Positions 6,594 through 15,741 of a DNA stretch of 30,938 bases are shown piece by piece (position 1 is the first letter of the stretch; the number at the start of each line of letters is the position of its first letter). A program made the translations under genes and the position numbers. The notes under the pieces are model-generated. The model did not search any database. It saw only the letters and a program-made list of their open reading frames with translations, and was not told the origin of the DNA. Source of the DNA: an uncultured Oscillospiraceae bacterium (lineage in GTDB: Bacteria; Bacillota; Clostridia; Oscillospirales; Ruminococcaceae); NCBI GenBank assembly GCA_934454435.1, contig CAKSGA010000012.1:1-30938 (forward strand), in the 5' to 3' direction.

Positions 6594-8717
6594 ATGAGAA
6601 ACTTCAAATTTATAAAGTTCCCATTAATAATTATGTTATTAATATCTATCATGCTTGGTTTGTTTCCACTGAGTATGTCTGCCAATGCCAAATTTACCCT
6701 TTTTAATTCAGGAACCTGGTGGGATACCCGTCAGGCTATTAGAATTTCTGTATATAACTTAACTGATGGTGTTTGTGAGGCTACAAGGGACTTCTTTTAC
6801 AATGGAAAGAAAAGGAAAAATACCAGTGGCGTACCGATGGGCTCATATGATCAATTTGATAATGATTTTACAAAAGCTCAAAACAATGGATATGATATTA
6901 TCCTATGTCAGGGTTGCAAGATAGACTACCTAAATGACTATTATCAATCAGGTCGTGATCTGGATAGCCTTGAATATTGTCAGATCGATAGCAACCAAAT
7001 GTCTACTTCATATTCCGATACTTCTGATGATATTTTTGATAGTCTAATATACTCATTGTCCCCCTTGAATTGCTTTGATCACTTCGGTGATGAGTATTAT
7101 TATGACGACTCTACTAGTTATACAGGGCGTCTTCATTCAATTGAAAATGCCAAAGTAATACAATCGTTGATAAATTGCTTGGGATATTATTTGGTTGAAA
7201 CAAAGTATGCTAAGGAAAACAATTTAACATTTCTTGATTCAAATTATATTCTGGTTTTTGAGCCAGTTTATTGGTTTTTAGACGCCTATCGTACAGAAAA
7301 TGATAAAGAAGTGCTCTTTTATGGGTCTGCAACTGAATGGGCTATCTATGCTCAAAAAAATATAGGGCATTATCAGATGGGAACGACTCGGAAAGGGCGT
7401 TCAATACATTCCACTATGGGAACACTTACTGCTGTTGCAGGTCCATTAACCTGCTATAGCCCCAAAAAACGATTTATTCCTATGAATAATGGAACTGATT
7501 ATATAACAATACAAGCTCACCCTGATAAGAAATCTTTTCAGACATGGTGGAATACAAAAAGCATATCCATGGATGCTAATACTGTTTCAGAAATCAATAA
7601 AAAGATTATTGAGGAAACAGGGGCTGACTATTTATTACCCAAGGATTTGTATGATATGTCATTTGAAATACAGAATTCTTCTTTTTTCACTGACACACAA
7701 GTTTTGCTGTCCTTCAAAGCCGAGTCTGACGGAAAACGTGCTTTGATTCCTTCATATGAGGATATGGAGAGCGGTGATTACTATGGTATTAAACTGACCT
7801 TAGAAACTCTGCCTGGAAGTGATATAAACCCTGGCAATATAGTGCTATATAGTGATGGCATGCCAGATAGCGAAACAGGCGGACAGATAGTTACTTATAT
7901 TTACGATAATTGGTACACTGGTACAAAAGAGGGCGTTTGGCAATTTGCTCTTCATGCTGAATCACCAGAAGGAAGGATTTCCTATAAATCAAATTCGGGT
8001 ACTCCAATTGATCCCGAAAGCGAAGATACCGATTATTCATTCGTAATAAAAATATCTGATCTTCGCTCTATGGTCGTTGTACCAGAAAACACCAAATCAA
8101 GCGACAAAGCCCCAAGCGGTTTCTGGCAGCCTTCAGGTGACATGTCCGGCTACTCGCCAAAACATGAAGCCAGCTGGAATACATATGTTGCCAACGCCTG
8201 GAAAACAGCGGAAGGCAAAGAAATGGTTTTCCTGACAAAGAAGGATTTCACTAAATCCATCACCATGTCAGGAACCAGCCCCGTATGCTACCCTAACATT
8301 GCGTCTGCGTATATGGACAGCAACGGCGAGCTGGTAACGAAGTCCGGCTACGGCATAGGAATTGACGGACATTATACTGTTGACGGTTCTTATGGTGATG
8401 TACGTGGAGGTTTCCAGAACGGCGTTGTGCTGTATCCTGAGTACGGATATGGGCTTGTGGGGTCCCTGATGGAACCCGATGGCAGCAGCGGAATGTACCT
8501 TGAGCAGAACAGCTACTCAAAGTACTATCGTGACGCAAGGAACTCTCTGTACAGCAGGGTGCATTTTACTCCGATATGGTACCCGGACGGCGAGTATAAC
8601 GTTCAGGTGTTCATGTTTGACTGCTGGACGCCGGTCGGTATGCTCTGGGACTGCCAGAAGTACACGGTACACATTAACGGCACCATGTACGACGACTGGT
8701 ACGTTACCAGAAATTGA
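6594..8717 (+). CDS. Secreted 707-residue protein, unknown, compositionally mosaic
   Basis: The protein has a clear signal peptide (MRNFKFIKF, hydrophobic core, likely cleavage after SANA near residue 32) and no other membrane segment, so it should be exported. The mature protein is rich in Tyr, Asp, Asn, Ser and Trp. I recognise no enzyme family. The gene is two-toned: the first 1.5 kb is strongly AT-rich (13 of 60 G+C at 6601-6660), and after about 8100 it matches its neighbours (36 of 60 at 8101-8160). This indicates replacement of the N-terminal three quarters by recombination, or a recently acquired module joined to a conserved C-terminal part. GAGGACG lies upstream of the ATG. It is followed after 26 bases by the pseudokinase gene. 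It could be a secreted effector or surface protein of the locus; function unknown. Confidence 0.8.
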   Translation: MRNFKFIKFPLIIMLLISIMLGLFPLSMSANAKFTLFNSGTWWDTRQAIRISVYNLTDGVCEATRDFFYNGKKRKNTSGVPMGSYDQFDNDFTKAQNNGYDIILCQGCKIDYLNDYYQSGRDLDSLEYCQIDSNQMSTSYSDTSDDIFDSLIYSLSPLNCFDHFGDEYYYDDSTSYTGRLHSIENAKVIQSLINCLGYYLVETKYAKENNLTFLDSNYILVFEPVYWFLDAYRTENDKEVLFYGSATEWAIYAQKNIGHYQMGTTRKGRSIHSTMGTLTAVAGPLTCYSPKKRFIPMNNGTDYITIQAHPDKKSFQTWWNTKSISMDANTVSEINKKIIEETGADYLLPKDLYDMSFEIQNSSFFTDTQVLLSFKAESDGKRALIPSYEDMESGDYYGIKLTLETLPGSDINPGNIVLYSDGMPDSETGGQIVTYIYDNWYTGTKEGVWQFALHAESPEGRISYKSNSGTPIDPESEDTDYSFVIKISDLRSMVVVPENTKSSDKAPSGFWQPSGDMSGYSPKHEASWNTYVANAWKTAEGKEMVFLTKKDFTKSITMSGTSPVCYPNIASAYMDSNGELVTKSGYGIGIDGHYTVDGSYGDVRGGFQNGVVLYPEYGYGLVGSLMEPDGSSGMYLEQNSYSKYYRDARNSLYSRVHFTPIWYPDGEYNVQVFMFDCWTPVGMLWDCQKYTVHINGTMYDDWYVTRN

Positions 8718-8743
8718 TTTCACTTTAGGTATGGGGGAATGGT

Positions 8744-9850
8744 ATGCTGTACTGCAAAAAATGCGGCGCTGTCGTGGGTGAGAACGACATGTTCTGCACC
8801 TCATGCAGCGCACGTCTGGACAGCAGTTCAGTAGTAAACAAGTCCGGCTTGCGCCAGATAGCAGCCGAAAGACAGGAGTTCAGTGCGGACGCTGCTACGT
8901 CTGAAACTGATCTTACCGGCTTCAGCGTGATGGGAATGCGGCTGACTGACAAGCTGTTTTCACTGATGGGCTCCGACTACTACCGTGCGGTCAACGCCAA
9001 CGGTGAGGAGTGCATCCCGCTGATGATGCGGCACATTATCTTTCCGTCAGCGGTAGACTGCGACTGTGCGATGCTGAATAACGGCGCCGACCCTTCGGCA
9101 GCAGGTGCACTTTCCAGACAGTTCACTGAGATGCTCTCAAAAGAGTGCCTGTCGTTTTCGGCGGCGTGTGCTTCTGCCGGTGTGCCTTCGATTAATTACC
9201 GCTGCGAGGTAATGTATTCGGAGCTGAACAACATCTATCACATTTTCATTCTGATGAATGACGCTGTACCGCTTCCGCTGTATCTCAGAAAAGAGCAGCT
9301 GACTGTCCGGGACGCCCTGATGATGGGTGGAAGCATTTCGGAAGAGCTTATCAGACTCGACAAGAACAACGTGCATTACGGTGCTTTTTCCGACTGCATG
9401 ATCTTTGTTTCCGGCACCGGAAATCAGCGGAAGATCTACCTTGACTGCCGCCTGTCGATGTGCTATGACAGATTTCTGCCGATGAGCAGCTACATGTCAT
9501 ATTTCCGGCAGTATTTTTCTCCAAGACGCAGGAATTACGAGGTCTACAGCCTTGGAATGCTGTTGTATCGCATGCTGAGCCAGTTCCGGCACCCGTACAT
9601 AAATCACCGTGGAATTGCGACATCTGCGGAGTTCCTCCAGGCAGAAAGACTGCGTGGCTCGATGGCTGAGCCTTACCCTCCGGACTGCCTGCAAAATACA
9701 TTCGGAACGGTGATAAGGGACGCAATATCAACGTCGCAGCATGAGCTCACGATGAGTGAGTTCAGCCGTGTGCTGATAAATTCGCTCAATTATGTTCAGG
9801 CTGGTGAGCTGAACAGAACAATAAAACTTGATGGGACGGTTGGTAAATGA
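8744..9850 (+). CDS. Zinc-ribbon pseudokinase of the type VII locus
   Basis: A 368-residue cytosolic protein. It starts with a zinc ribbon (C4-x2-C7, C18-x2-C21), then a linker, then a Ser/Thr-kinase-like fold (about 65-350). In the kinase C-lobe the helix motif YSLGMLLYRML is clear. The catalytic residues are gone: HRD is H-Y-G (211-213), the catalytic-loop Asn is Cys, DFG is D-C-R, and the N-lobe VAIK-like strand reads IPLMM. It should therefore be catalytically dead. T7SSb systems carry a pseudokinase domain in EssB/YukC, but that protein also has a membrane helix, which is missing here. A role as docking or scaffold partner of the adjacent EssC-like ATPase is inferred from the fold and the ATGA overlap (stop 9848-9850, next start 9847). 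A run of five G provides the ribosome site. Confidence 0.8.
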   Translation: MLYCKKCGAVVGENDMFCTSCSARLDSSSVVNKSGLRQIAAERQEFSADAATSETDLTGFSVMGMRLTDKLFSLMGSDYYRAVNANGEECIPLMMRHIIFPSAVDCDCAMLNNGADPSAAGALSRQFTEMLSKECLSFSAACASAGVPSINYRCEVMYSELNNIYHIFILMNDAVPLPLYLRKEQLTVRDALMMGGSISEELIRLDKNNVHYGAFSDCMIFVSGTGNQRKIYLDCRLSMCYDRFLPMSSYMSYFRQYFSPRRRNYEVYSLGMLLYRMLSQFRHPYINHRGIATSAEFLQAERLRGSMAEPYPPDCLQNTFGTVIRDAISTSQHELTMSEFSRVLINSLNYVQAGELNRTIKLDGTVGK

Positions 9851-12800
9851 GATTAACGCTTATCCAGGAGAGAAAGGTACACTTCCTGAACCTCCCCGCT
9901 GAGGTGACAGGGCAGTACATAATGCCTTTTTCCAAAACAGACGGCTCCGAGGAAGCCCTGCTGATCATTCGCCCTGAAAAGGGAAGATGGTTCGCTGAAT
10001 GCGGCATGAACGCATGTATCACGATCGATGGCAAGAATTACCGTGCATGTGCGCTTGACCGTCCGGGACTGTCGCTGAATATCATGATAAGGACAAACGG
10101 TGAAACTGCGCTTCTCCTTGCTGAGGACGACAGTGCTGACATGTCAAGGTTCTACAAATATTCTGTCAGGGGTGCGGTGACTGTCGGCAGGGCTGCGGAC
10201 TGCGACTTTGCACTGACCAGTGCGCACGCTCCTGCCAGGTGCGCTGTTTTCACCGTTGACGAAAAGTCAATGAAGGTGGCAGCCAGCGAGGGCGCTCACG
10301 TTTTTGTGAACTGTGAAAGGGTAACTGAGTGCGATCTGCATCCGGGAGACGTTGTGTTCATCTGCGGTCATTCGTTCATCTGCGGTCAGCAGATACTTGC
10401 AGTGGACCGTGCTCCGCTGATGAGAGTGAAGCAGAACGGCTCCGCAGTTCCGTATATGCTTCCGCCGGAGGAAACCGGCGAGATGTCATATTTCTTTGAC
10501 GATGTAAAAAATGAAAAGTATATCTACGTTGCTCCCAGGTTTATCAGAAAACCGGAGCATTATGATATCGCTATAGCAAACCCTCCCGCTTCGCATGACC
10601 TTAACAAGCAGCCTGCAGTGCTGTCGCTGGGTCCTGCGTTCACTATGGGTATGGCTTCGGCTGCTACCGGAACATTTACCGTAATAAATGCCATGGACCG
10701 TGGCAGTGAGATCACTCAGATACTCCCGACCATGATAATGACAGGCAGCATGGTGGCAAGCTCGCTGCTGTGGCCGGTGATCAACAAGGGCTACTCCAAA
10801 ATGAAAGACCGCCGGGACGAGCGCAGGAGGAAATCCGTTTACCTGCGGTATCTCCAGAATATTGAAAAAGAGATCAACTCCGGAATGGAGAAGCAGCTCA
10901 GTCTGATGAACGAGAACAATCCTGACATCGAGCGGCTGGAGGACAGAGTGAGATTAAGCGCCAGCAGCCTCTGGGAGCGTTCCTCCGGGGACGACGACTT
11001 CCTCAGTGTCTGCGTGGGACTTGGCTCAGTTCCGTTCGACTGCACGATCAAGGCTCAGATTCCAGAGGTAGAGGTAAAACACGATATCCTGTCAGATGAG
11101 ATGCGCAAGGTCGTAAACCGTGAATATAAGCTGGAGAACGCTCCGGTCACGCTTGATCTCCGTCAGGACATTGTCTGCGGTATCGCAGGCGACCGTGTAA
11201 AGTCCGCCGGACTTGTGGACGGTATACTGCTTCAGCTTGCGTCACTTTACAGCTATAAGGACCTGAAGATAGCCCTCATATGCGACGAGGGCGAGGAGCA
11301 GCTCTGGGCAAGTGCAAGATGGCTTCCGCATACCTGGGACGACAAAAAGGAGACTCGTTACATCGCTGCAAATGTCGAGGAACTGAACGCCCTGAGCTCA
11401 GCGCTTGAAGCCGAACTTGCGGAGTGCGGCGACCCGCAGAAGCAGAACCTGACAAATGCTGAAGCGGCCGGCAGACACTACGTGATAATCTGCACCAGCA
11501 GGACTCTTGCGGGAAAAACGAGTCTGCTCCCTCACATTGTACAAAAGGGGAGATATGCAAATTTCTCTTTCATTGCAGTTTACCCTGAGGAGCGTCTGCT
11601 TCCAAAGGACAGCACGGCGGTAATGCGGTTCTGCGGCGAAAAAGAGACCATGGACCGTACCGGCGGAACGGAGCGCTGCCTGATGTTCAGGAGCAGGAAT
11701 GCAGTCGAGCCGCAGATGCTTTCCCCCATGACTATCTCCCTGGAAGATTTCACAGAGAGCGCAGTTTCCCTTGCGGACAAACGTCTTGGTTCCGAAGAGA
11801 GCGGTTATGACATGCCGGATATGCTGACATTCCTTGACATGTACGGCGTCAGGACGATTGAGGAGCTCAACTGCCTGCAGCGCTGGCAGAAGAACAGCAG
11901 CGTCCGCAGTCTGGCGGCGCCCCTCGGCGTGGACTCCCGTGGAGATCTGTTCAACCTTGACCTCCACCAGAAAGCGCATGGTCCCCACGGACTGATCGCT
12001 GGTACCACCGGTTCTGGTAAGAGTGAGTTCATCATGACCATGATACTTTCGCTTGCGGTGAACTACAGCCCGCATGACATTTCGTTCCTGCTTATCGACT
12101 ACAAGGGCGGCGGAATGGCGGTAGCATTTGACAAGCTTCCGCACGTTGCAGGAATAATCACCAACCTTGACGGTGCGGCAGTAAACCGTTCCCTTATTTC
12201 TATCCAGAGCGAGCTGAAGCGCCGTCAGGCGCTGTTCCTGGAAGCAGGAAGACAACTTGGCACCAACATCGGCGACATCTATAAGTACCAGAAGCTATAT
12301 AAAGAGGGCAGGGTGAGCAAGCCGCTCCAGCACCTGTATATCATCTCCGATGAGTTCGCCGAGCTGAAGAGCCAGCAGCCTGACTTCATGAGCGAGCTGA
12401 TCTCCGCCGCACGTATCGGACGTTCACTGGGCGTTCACCTTATACTTGCGACCCAGAAGCCCAGCGGCGTTGTAAACGACCAGATCTGGAGCAATTCCCG
12501 CTTCAAGATCTGTCTGAAGGTCCAGGAGCGTGCCGACAGTATGGACGTTATCCGCTGCCCGGACGCAGCTGCGATCACCCAGACCGGTCGCTTCTATATG
12601 CAGGTGGGATATAACGAGATATTCGAGATGGGGCAGTCAGCATGGGCAGGCGCCAAGTACGACCCCTCAGCGGACAGCTCCGCCCAGGTGGACGACAGCA
12701 TTGAAATGATAGACAATGCCGGCAGAGTCATAATGCAGGCAGAGAATGAGAAGCGCCGCAGCCTTGAAAAGTCCAGGGCTCCCGCCGATAATGTCGAGCA

Positions 12801-14538
12801 CGACACCCAGCTCCAGGAGATCACAAAGTACCTCACCACCCTCTGCGAAAAGGAGGGAATGGCTGCCGACAAGCTGTGGCTCGATCCTATTCCCGGTGTT
12901 ATCTACACCTACGATCTGGAGAAGAAATACGAATTCAAGCCGGAGCAGGGCAAGCTCACCGTTGTTCTCGGCGAGTACGATATTCCTCAGAAGCAGGCTC
13001 AGCAGCTGCTCGCATTGTCGCCCCAGGACGGAAATATCCTGGTTTACGGTTCCGCAGGCAACGGCAAGACCACATTCCTGCTTGCGTACATTTATGGAAT
13101 GCTGAAGCGCTATTCCGCAAAGGAAAGTGTGTTCTACATAATAGACTATTCCTCGGAGACACTGCGTGCCTTTGCAGGGTATGATGCCGTTGGCGCTGTC
13201 TGCACGTCTCAGGATCCAGACATGACCAGAAATCTGTTCAGTTATATCAGTTCTGAGATGACACGCCGTAAGGAGATACTTTCCGCCCAGGGTGGCGACT
13301 TCATAAGCTATTGCCGTACACATGACGACATGCCTGCGATACAGATAGTCATTGCAAATATCGGCGCATTCTGCGAGGATATGGAGTATGATACCCAGCT
13401 TGAGCAGATCGCCAAGGAGGGCTCCAAGCTCGGTATCTATATGATAGCTTCGCAGCTGAATGCAGTGGTAAAGCACAGGCTTGCCATGAACTTCAGCCAG
13501 GTATTCTGCATGCAGCTGAACAATAACGCCTATTCGGACGTTATACCCTCAGCGGGAAGAATGGTACCTGCGAAGTTCAAGGGCAGAGGTCTGTTCAAGA
13601 GTGAGTTCGTAAGCGAGTTCCAGACCGCATACATCACGGATAAGGAAGACGTTTTCGCATTTGTCCGTGAGCAGGCTCAGGAGATAGGCAAGGCACACGG
13701 CGGGGTAAAGGCACGCAAGATAAGGGTGCTCCCGAAGGTACTCACGCCGCAGGCTGCGCTGGAAATGAGTCCAGATCCCATGCATCTTGTCGTTGCGCTT
13801 GACCGCACCAGCATTGAACCGGTGGTATTCGACCTGCACAACAGGGTCACTGTATTCTCGACCCAGAGCACGTCGTTCAGCACCACGGCGGACGCACTCT
13901 GCACCATCGCAGCCGACTCCCACAGAATGTTCATATTTGACGAGATCGGCGAGCTGGATCCCAATGCTTCCGGCTATTATACCGGTGACCGTATCGGCGA
14001 TGGTATCCGGGAGCTTTACGCCCTTGCCCGGGAGCGCAATCTCAACGCAAAGGCGCTTTCGGACGCAGGTCAGACCGTGGACTTCTCCGGCGACCAGTAC
14101 GTATGCGTTATCACCGGTCTGAGCAGGCTGCTCTCAAGGCTGCATGCCCTGTCTGAGGAAGAGCGCATTTCCGAGGACAAGCGCATAATCGCTGCTACCG
14201 AGGCGGGCGAGGAGGACATCGTTCCCATCAAGACCATGCGTGACATCGAGCGTATGCTCGTACTGCTTCTTACCGGCGGAACGTATGATTTCGGTATCAG
14301 CTTCGTCATATTCGACCATGCGGCGAAACTGGTGGAGTATCGACAGGAAAAGTGGTTCGTGCAGCACATCAAGCTCAAGAATTACTTCTGGCTGGGCGCC
14401 GGGCTTGGCATGGAGAACAGGTTCCCGCATCAGGTGATAAACGATATGCGTGTTGATTTTGGCGACGACCTCGGTTGGAGCGTTACCAACGGAAAGGCGC
14501 ACATGGTGCGTTTCATCAGTACGCTGACAGAGGATTGA
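9847..14538 (+). CDS. essC: EssC-type FtsK/SpoIIIE secretion ATPase with FHA domains
   Basis: This 1563-residue protein is the motor of the type VII system. It has an FHA-like N-terminal region (about 1-95) and a second FHA domain (about 105-195, with G114-R115 of the VGR motif). Two membrane helices follow (about 258-312), and then three FtsK/SpoIIIE ATPase domains. Domain 1 is complete: Walker A GTTGSGKS at 719-726 and Walker B ending in D835-E836. Domain 2 keeps Walker A (GSAGNGKT, 1068-1075), but its Walker B strand reads IQIVIANIG, lacking the acid. Domain 3 (after about 1310) has lost Walker A. Length and domain order match Firmicutes EssC/YukBA. ESX substrates generally bind the last domain. 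It overlaps the pseudokinase gene by 4 bases and is followed 13 bases later by the YukD-like gene. Confidence 0.95.
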   Translation: MRLTLIQERKVHFLNLPAEVTGQYIMPFSKTDGSEEALLIIRPEKGRWFAECGMNACITIDGKNYRACALDRPGLSLNIMIRTNGETALLLAEDDSADMSRFYKYSVRGAVTVGRAADCDFALTSAHAPARCAVFTVDEKSMKVAASEGAHVFVNCERVTECDLHPGDVVFICGHSFICGQQILAVDRAPLMRVKQNGSAVPYMLPPEETGEMSYFFDDVKNEKYIYVAPRFIRKPEHYDIAIANPPASHDLNKQPAVLSLGPAFTMGMASAATGTFTVINAMDRGSEITQILPTMIMTGSMVASSLLWPVINKGYSKMKDRRDERRRKSVYLRYLQNIEKEINSGMEKQLSLMNENNPDIERLEDRVRLSASSLWERSSGDDDFLSVCVGLGSVPFDCTIKAQIPEVEVKHDILSDEMRKVVNREYKLENAPVTLDLRQDIVCGIAGDRVKSAGLVDGILLQLASLYSYKDLKIALICDEGEEQLWASARWLPHTWDDKKETRYIAANVEELNALSSALEAELAECGDPQKQNLTNAEAAGRHYVIICTSRTLAGKTSLLPHIVQKGRYANFSFIAVYPEERLLPKDSTAVMRFCGEKETMDRTGGTERCLMFRSRNAVEPQMLSPMTISLEDFTESAVSLADKRLGSEESGYDMPDMLTFLDMYGVRTIEELNCLQRWQKNSSVRSLAAPLGVDSRGDLFNLDLHQKAHGPHGLIAGTTGSGKSEFIMTMILSLAVNYSPHDISFLLIDYKGGGMAVAFDKLPHVAGIITNLDGAAVNRSLISIQSELKRRQALFLEAGRQLGTNIGDIYKYQKLYKEGRVSKPLQHLYIISDEFAELKSQQPDFMSELISAARIGRSLGVHLILATQKPSGVVNDQIWSNSRFKICLKVQERADSMDVIRCPDAAAITQTGRFYMQVGYNEIFEMGQSAWAGAKYDPSADSSAQVDDSIEMIDNAGRVIMQAENEKRRSLEKSRAPADNVEHDTQLQEITKYLTTLCEKEGMAADKLWLDPIPGVIYTYDLEKKYEFKPEQGKLTVVLGEYDIPQKQAQQLLALSPQDGNILVYGSAGNGKTTFLLAYIYGMLKRYSAKESVFYIIDYSSETLRAFAGYDAVGAVCTSQDPDMTRNLFSYISSEMTRRKEILSAQGGDFISYCRTHDDMPAIQIVIANIGAFCEDMEYDTQLEQIAKEGSKLGIYMIASQLNAVVKHRLAMNFSQVFCMQLNNNAYSDVIPSAGRMVPAKFKGRGLFKSEFVSEFQTAYITDKEDVFAFVREQAQEIGKAHGGVKARKIRVLPKVLTPQAALEMSPDPMHLVVALDRTSIEPVVFDLHNRVTVFSTQSTSFSTTADALCTIAADSHRMFIFDEIGELDPNASGYYTGDRIGDGIRELYALARERNLNAKALSDAGQTVDFSGDQYVCVITGLSRLLSRLHALSEEERISEDKRIIAATEAGEEDIVPIKTMRDIERMLVLLLTGGTYDFGISFVIFDHAAKLVEYRQEKWFVQHIKLKNYFWLGAGLGMENRFPHQVINDMRVDFGDDLGWSVTNGKAHMVRFISTLTED

Positions 14539-14551
14539 CAGGAGGTGCCGC

Positions 14552-14803
14552 ATGAATAAGATACTTACTGAAGTCTATTTCCCGTCGCTTTCCTGCTCAT
14601 ATGACATATACATTCCTGACAGGGTGAGGTTTTACCAGGTAGCGGACATGATAGAGCGTGCCGCTTCCCGGCTCACCCATGGGCGGTATATCGTCACCGG
14701 CTGTGCAGTTCTCTGCGACAGGGACACAGGGCTCGTTTATGACTCTAACCGCACCGCCGAGGAAGTCATGCTCCACAGCGGGTCAAGGCTCATGATAATA
14801 TGA
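14552..14803 (+). CDS. yukD: YukD/EsaB-like ubiquitin-fold protein
   Basis: An 83-residue protein with the beta-grasp pattern of the WXG100 ubiquitin-like family. An N-terminal strand with an expected ubiquitin-like turn is followed by a helix (about 27-43) and a C-terminal NRTAEEVMLHSGSRLMII segment, typical of the last strands of YukD/EsaB. In T7SSb this small cytosolic protein is essential for, or regulates, secretion and works beside EssC. A strong AGGAGGTG ribosome site precedes the ATG. Its presence right after the EssC gene confirms the type VII identity of the left half of the cluster. It contains Cys residues and no C-terminal diglycine, so ubiquitin-like conjugation is not suggested. 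Confidence 0.85.
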   Translation: MNKILTEVYFPSLSCSYDIYIPDRVRFYQVADMIERAASRLTHGRYIVTGCAVLCDRDTGLVYDSNRTAEEVMLHSGSRLMII

Positions 14804-14868
14804 TGAAAACCAGAGTGCCGGATCTTCCGGTCTACCTGAAATAAAAAAGAAAGAACAGGAGAAAGGTA

Positions 14869-15741
14869 ATGAAAATACTGAAAAACCGTCTTGTCATCGG
14901 CTGCATCTGCATAATCATGGCATTTGCGATCGGATTTCTTGCCGTGCCGAAGATCACGGAAATGCTCAACGAGAAGATATCTGTTGTAGTAGCTAACCAG
15001 GACATTCCCAAGGGAACAGAGCTCACCGTTGACATGTTCAGGAATATCCGTATGAGCAAGGGCGACCTGCCGTATGCAGAGGGCGAGTACTATAATTTCA
15101 AGTCCAGCGCCGAGGTCCCCAGCAACATGATCACCAATATCAAATCACTGTTTACTGAGCAGGGCGGGAAGTACTATGCTTCCACCGAGATACGCTCGAA
15201 CGATATCATCACCACCGGAAAGGTTTCCACGTCCAATGTCTACAAGGACGAAAACCTGCGTGAGCTCGGTGCTAACCAGTATGCGGTGGCAGTTAGCGTG
15301 AATACGATAGCCGAGGGTATCGCTGCAAAGGTCATGGCGGGAGACATCGTAATGCTGCTTATCTACGACAAGGACACAGGAATAGAGAAGGTTGACCCGT
15401 CCCTGATGTATGTTGAGGTGCTGAATGTAATCAACTCAGACGCTGCCGAGATCAACGATTCCCAGAGCGGCGCTTCTACCGGCATACCCAGCGTCGTTAC
15501 GTTCAAGGCGAATATCGACCAGTCCATCTACCTGGCAAAATACGAGAACACGGCGAATATCCACCTGGCACTTGTTTCCCGTGGAGATGAAGCCAAGAAG
15601 GCAGAGCTGCTGAAAAAGCAGAACGAGTACCTTTCCAGGAACTCCATCGTAAACCGTGAGGAGTATCAGGCGTTCCGTGACATGCTCTACAGCCCTTCGG
15701 AGCAGACGCAGGCTCCGGCAGGAGAGGAGGCTGCTCAGTGA
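14869..15741 (+). CDS. cpaB: CpaB/RcpC-like Tad pilus assembly protein (SAF domain)
   Basis: A 290-residue protein with a short cytosolic N-terminus and one membrane helix (about 8-27). The outer part begins with a SAF domain (about 38-105; VVVANQDIPKGTELTVDMF is the family signature). Flp pilus CpaB/RcpC proteins have this layout; in Gram-negatives they help the secretin, and in monoderm Tad loci they are kept with a less clear, outer-face role. It has a good AGGAGAAAG ribosome site and lies 65 bases after the YukD-like gene with only a small hairpin (CCGGA-TCT-TCCGG at 14818-14830) between. Its stop overlaps the next start as GTGA. It is the first pilus gene after the type VII genes. Confidence 0.88.
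   Translation: MKILKNRLVIGCICIIMAFAIGFLAVPKITEMLNEKISVVVANQDIPKGTELTVDMFRNIRMSKGDLPYAEGEYYNFKSSAEVPSNMITNIKSLFTEQGGKYYASTEIRSNDIITTGKVSTSNVYKDENLRELGANQYAVAVSVNTIAEGIAAKVMAGDIVMLLIYDKDTGIEKVDPSLMYVEVLNVINSDAAEINDSQSGASTGIPSVVTFKANIDQSIYLAKYENTANIHLALVSRGDEAKKAELLKKQNEYLSRNSIVNREEYQAFRDMLYSPSEQTQAPAGEEAAQ

Noticed and set aside
11398..12255. 285-codon minus-strand frame within the EssC-like gene
   Set aside because: It is a shadow of the first ATPase domain region.
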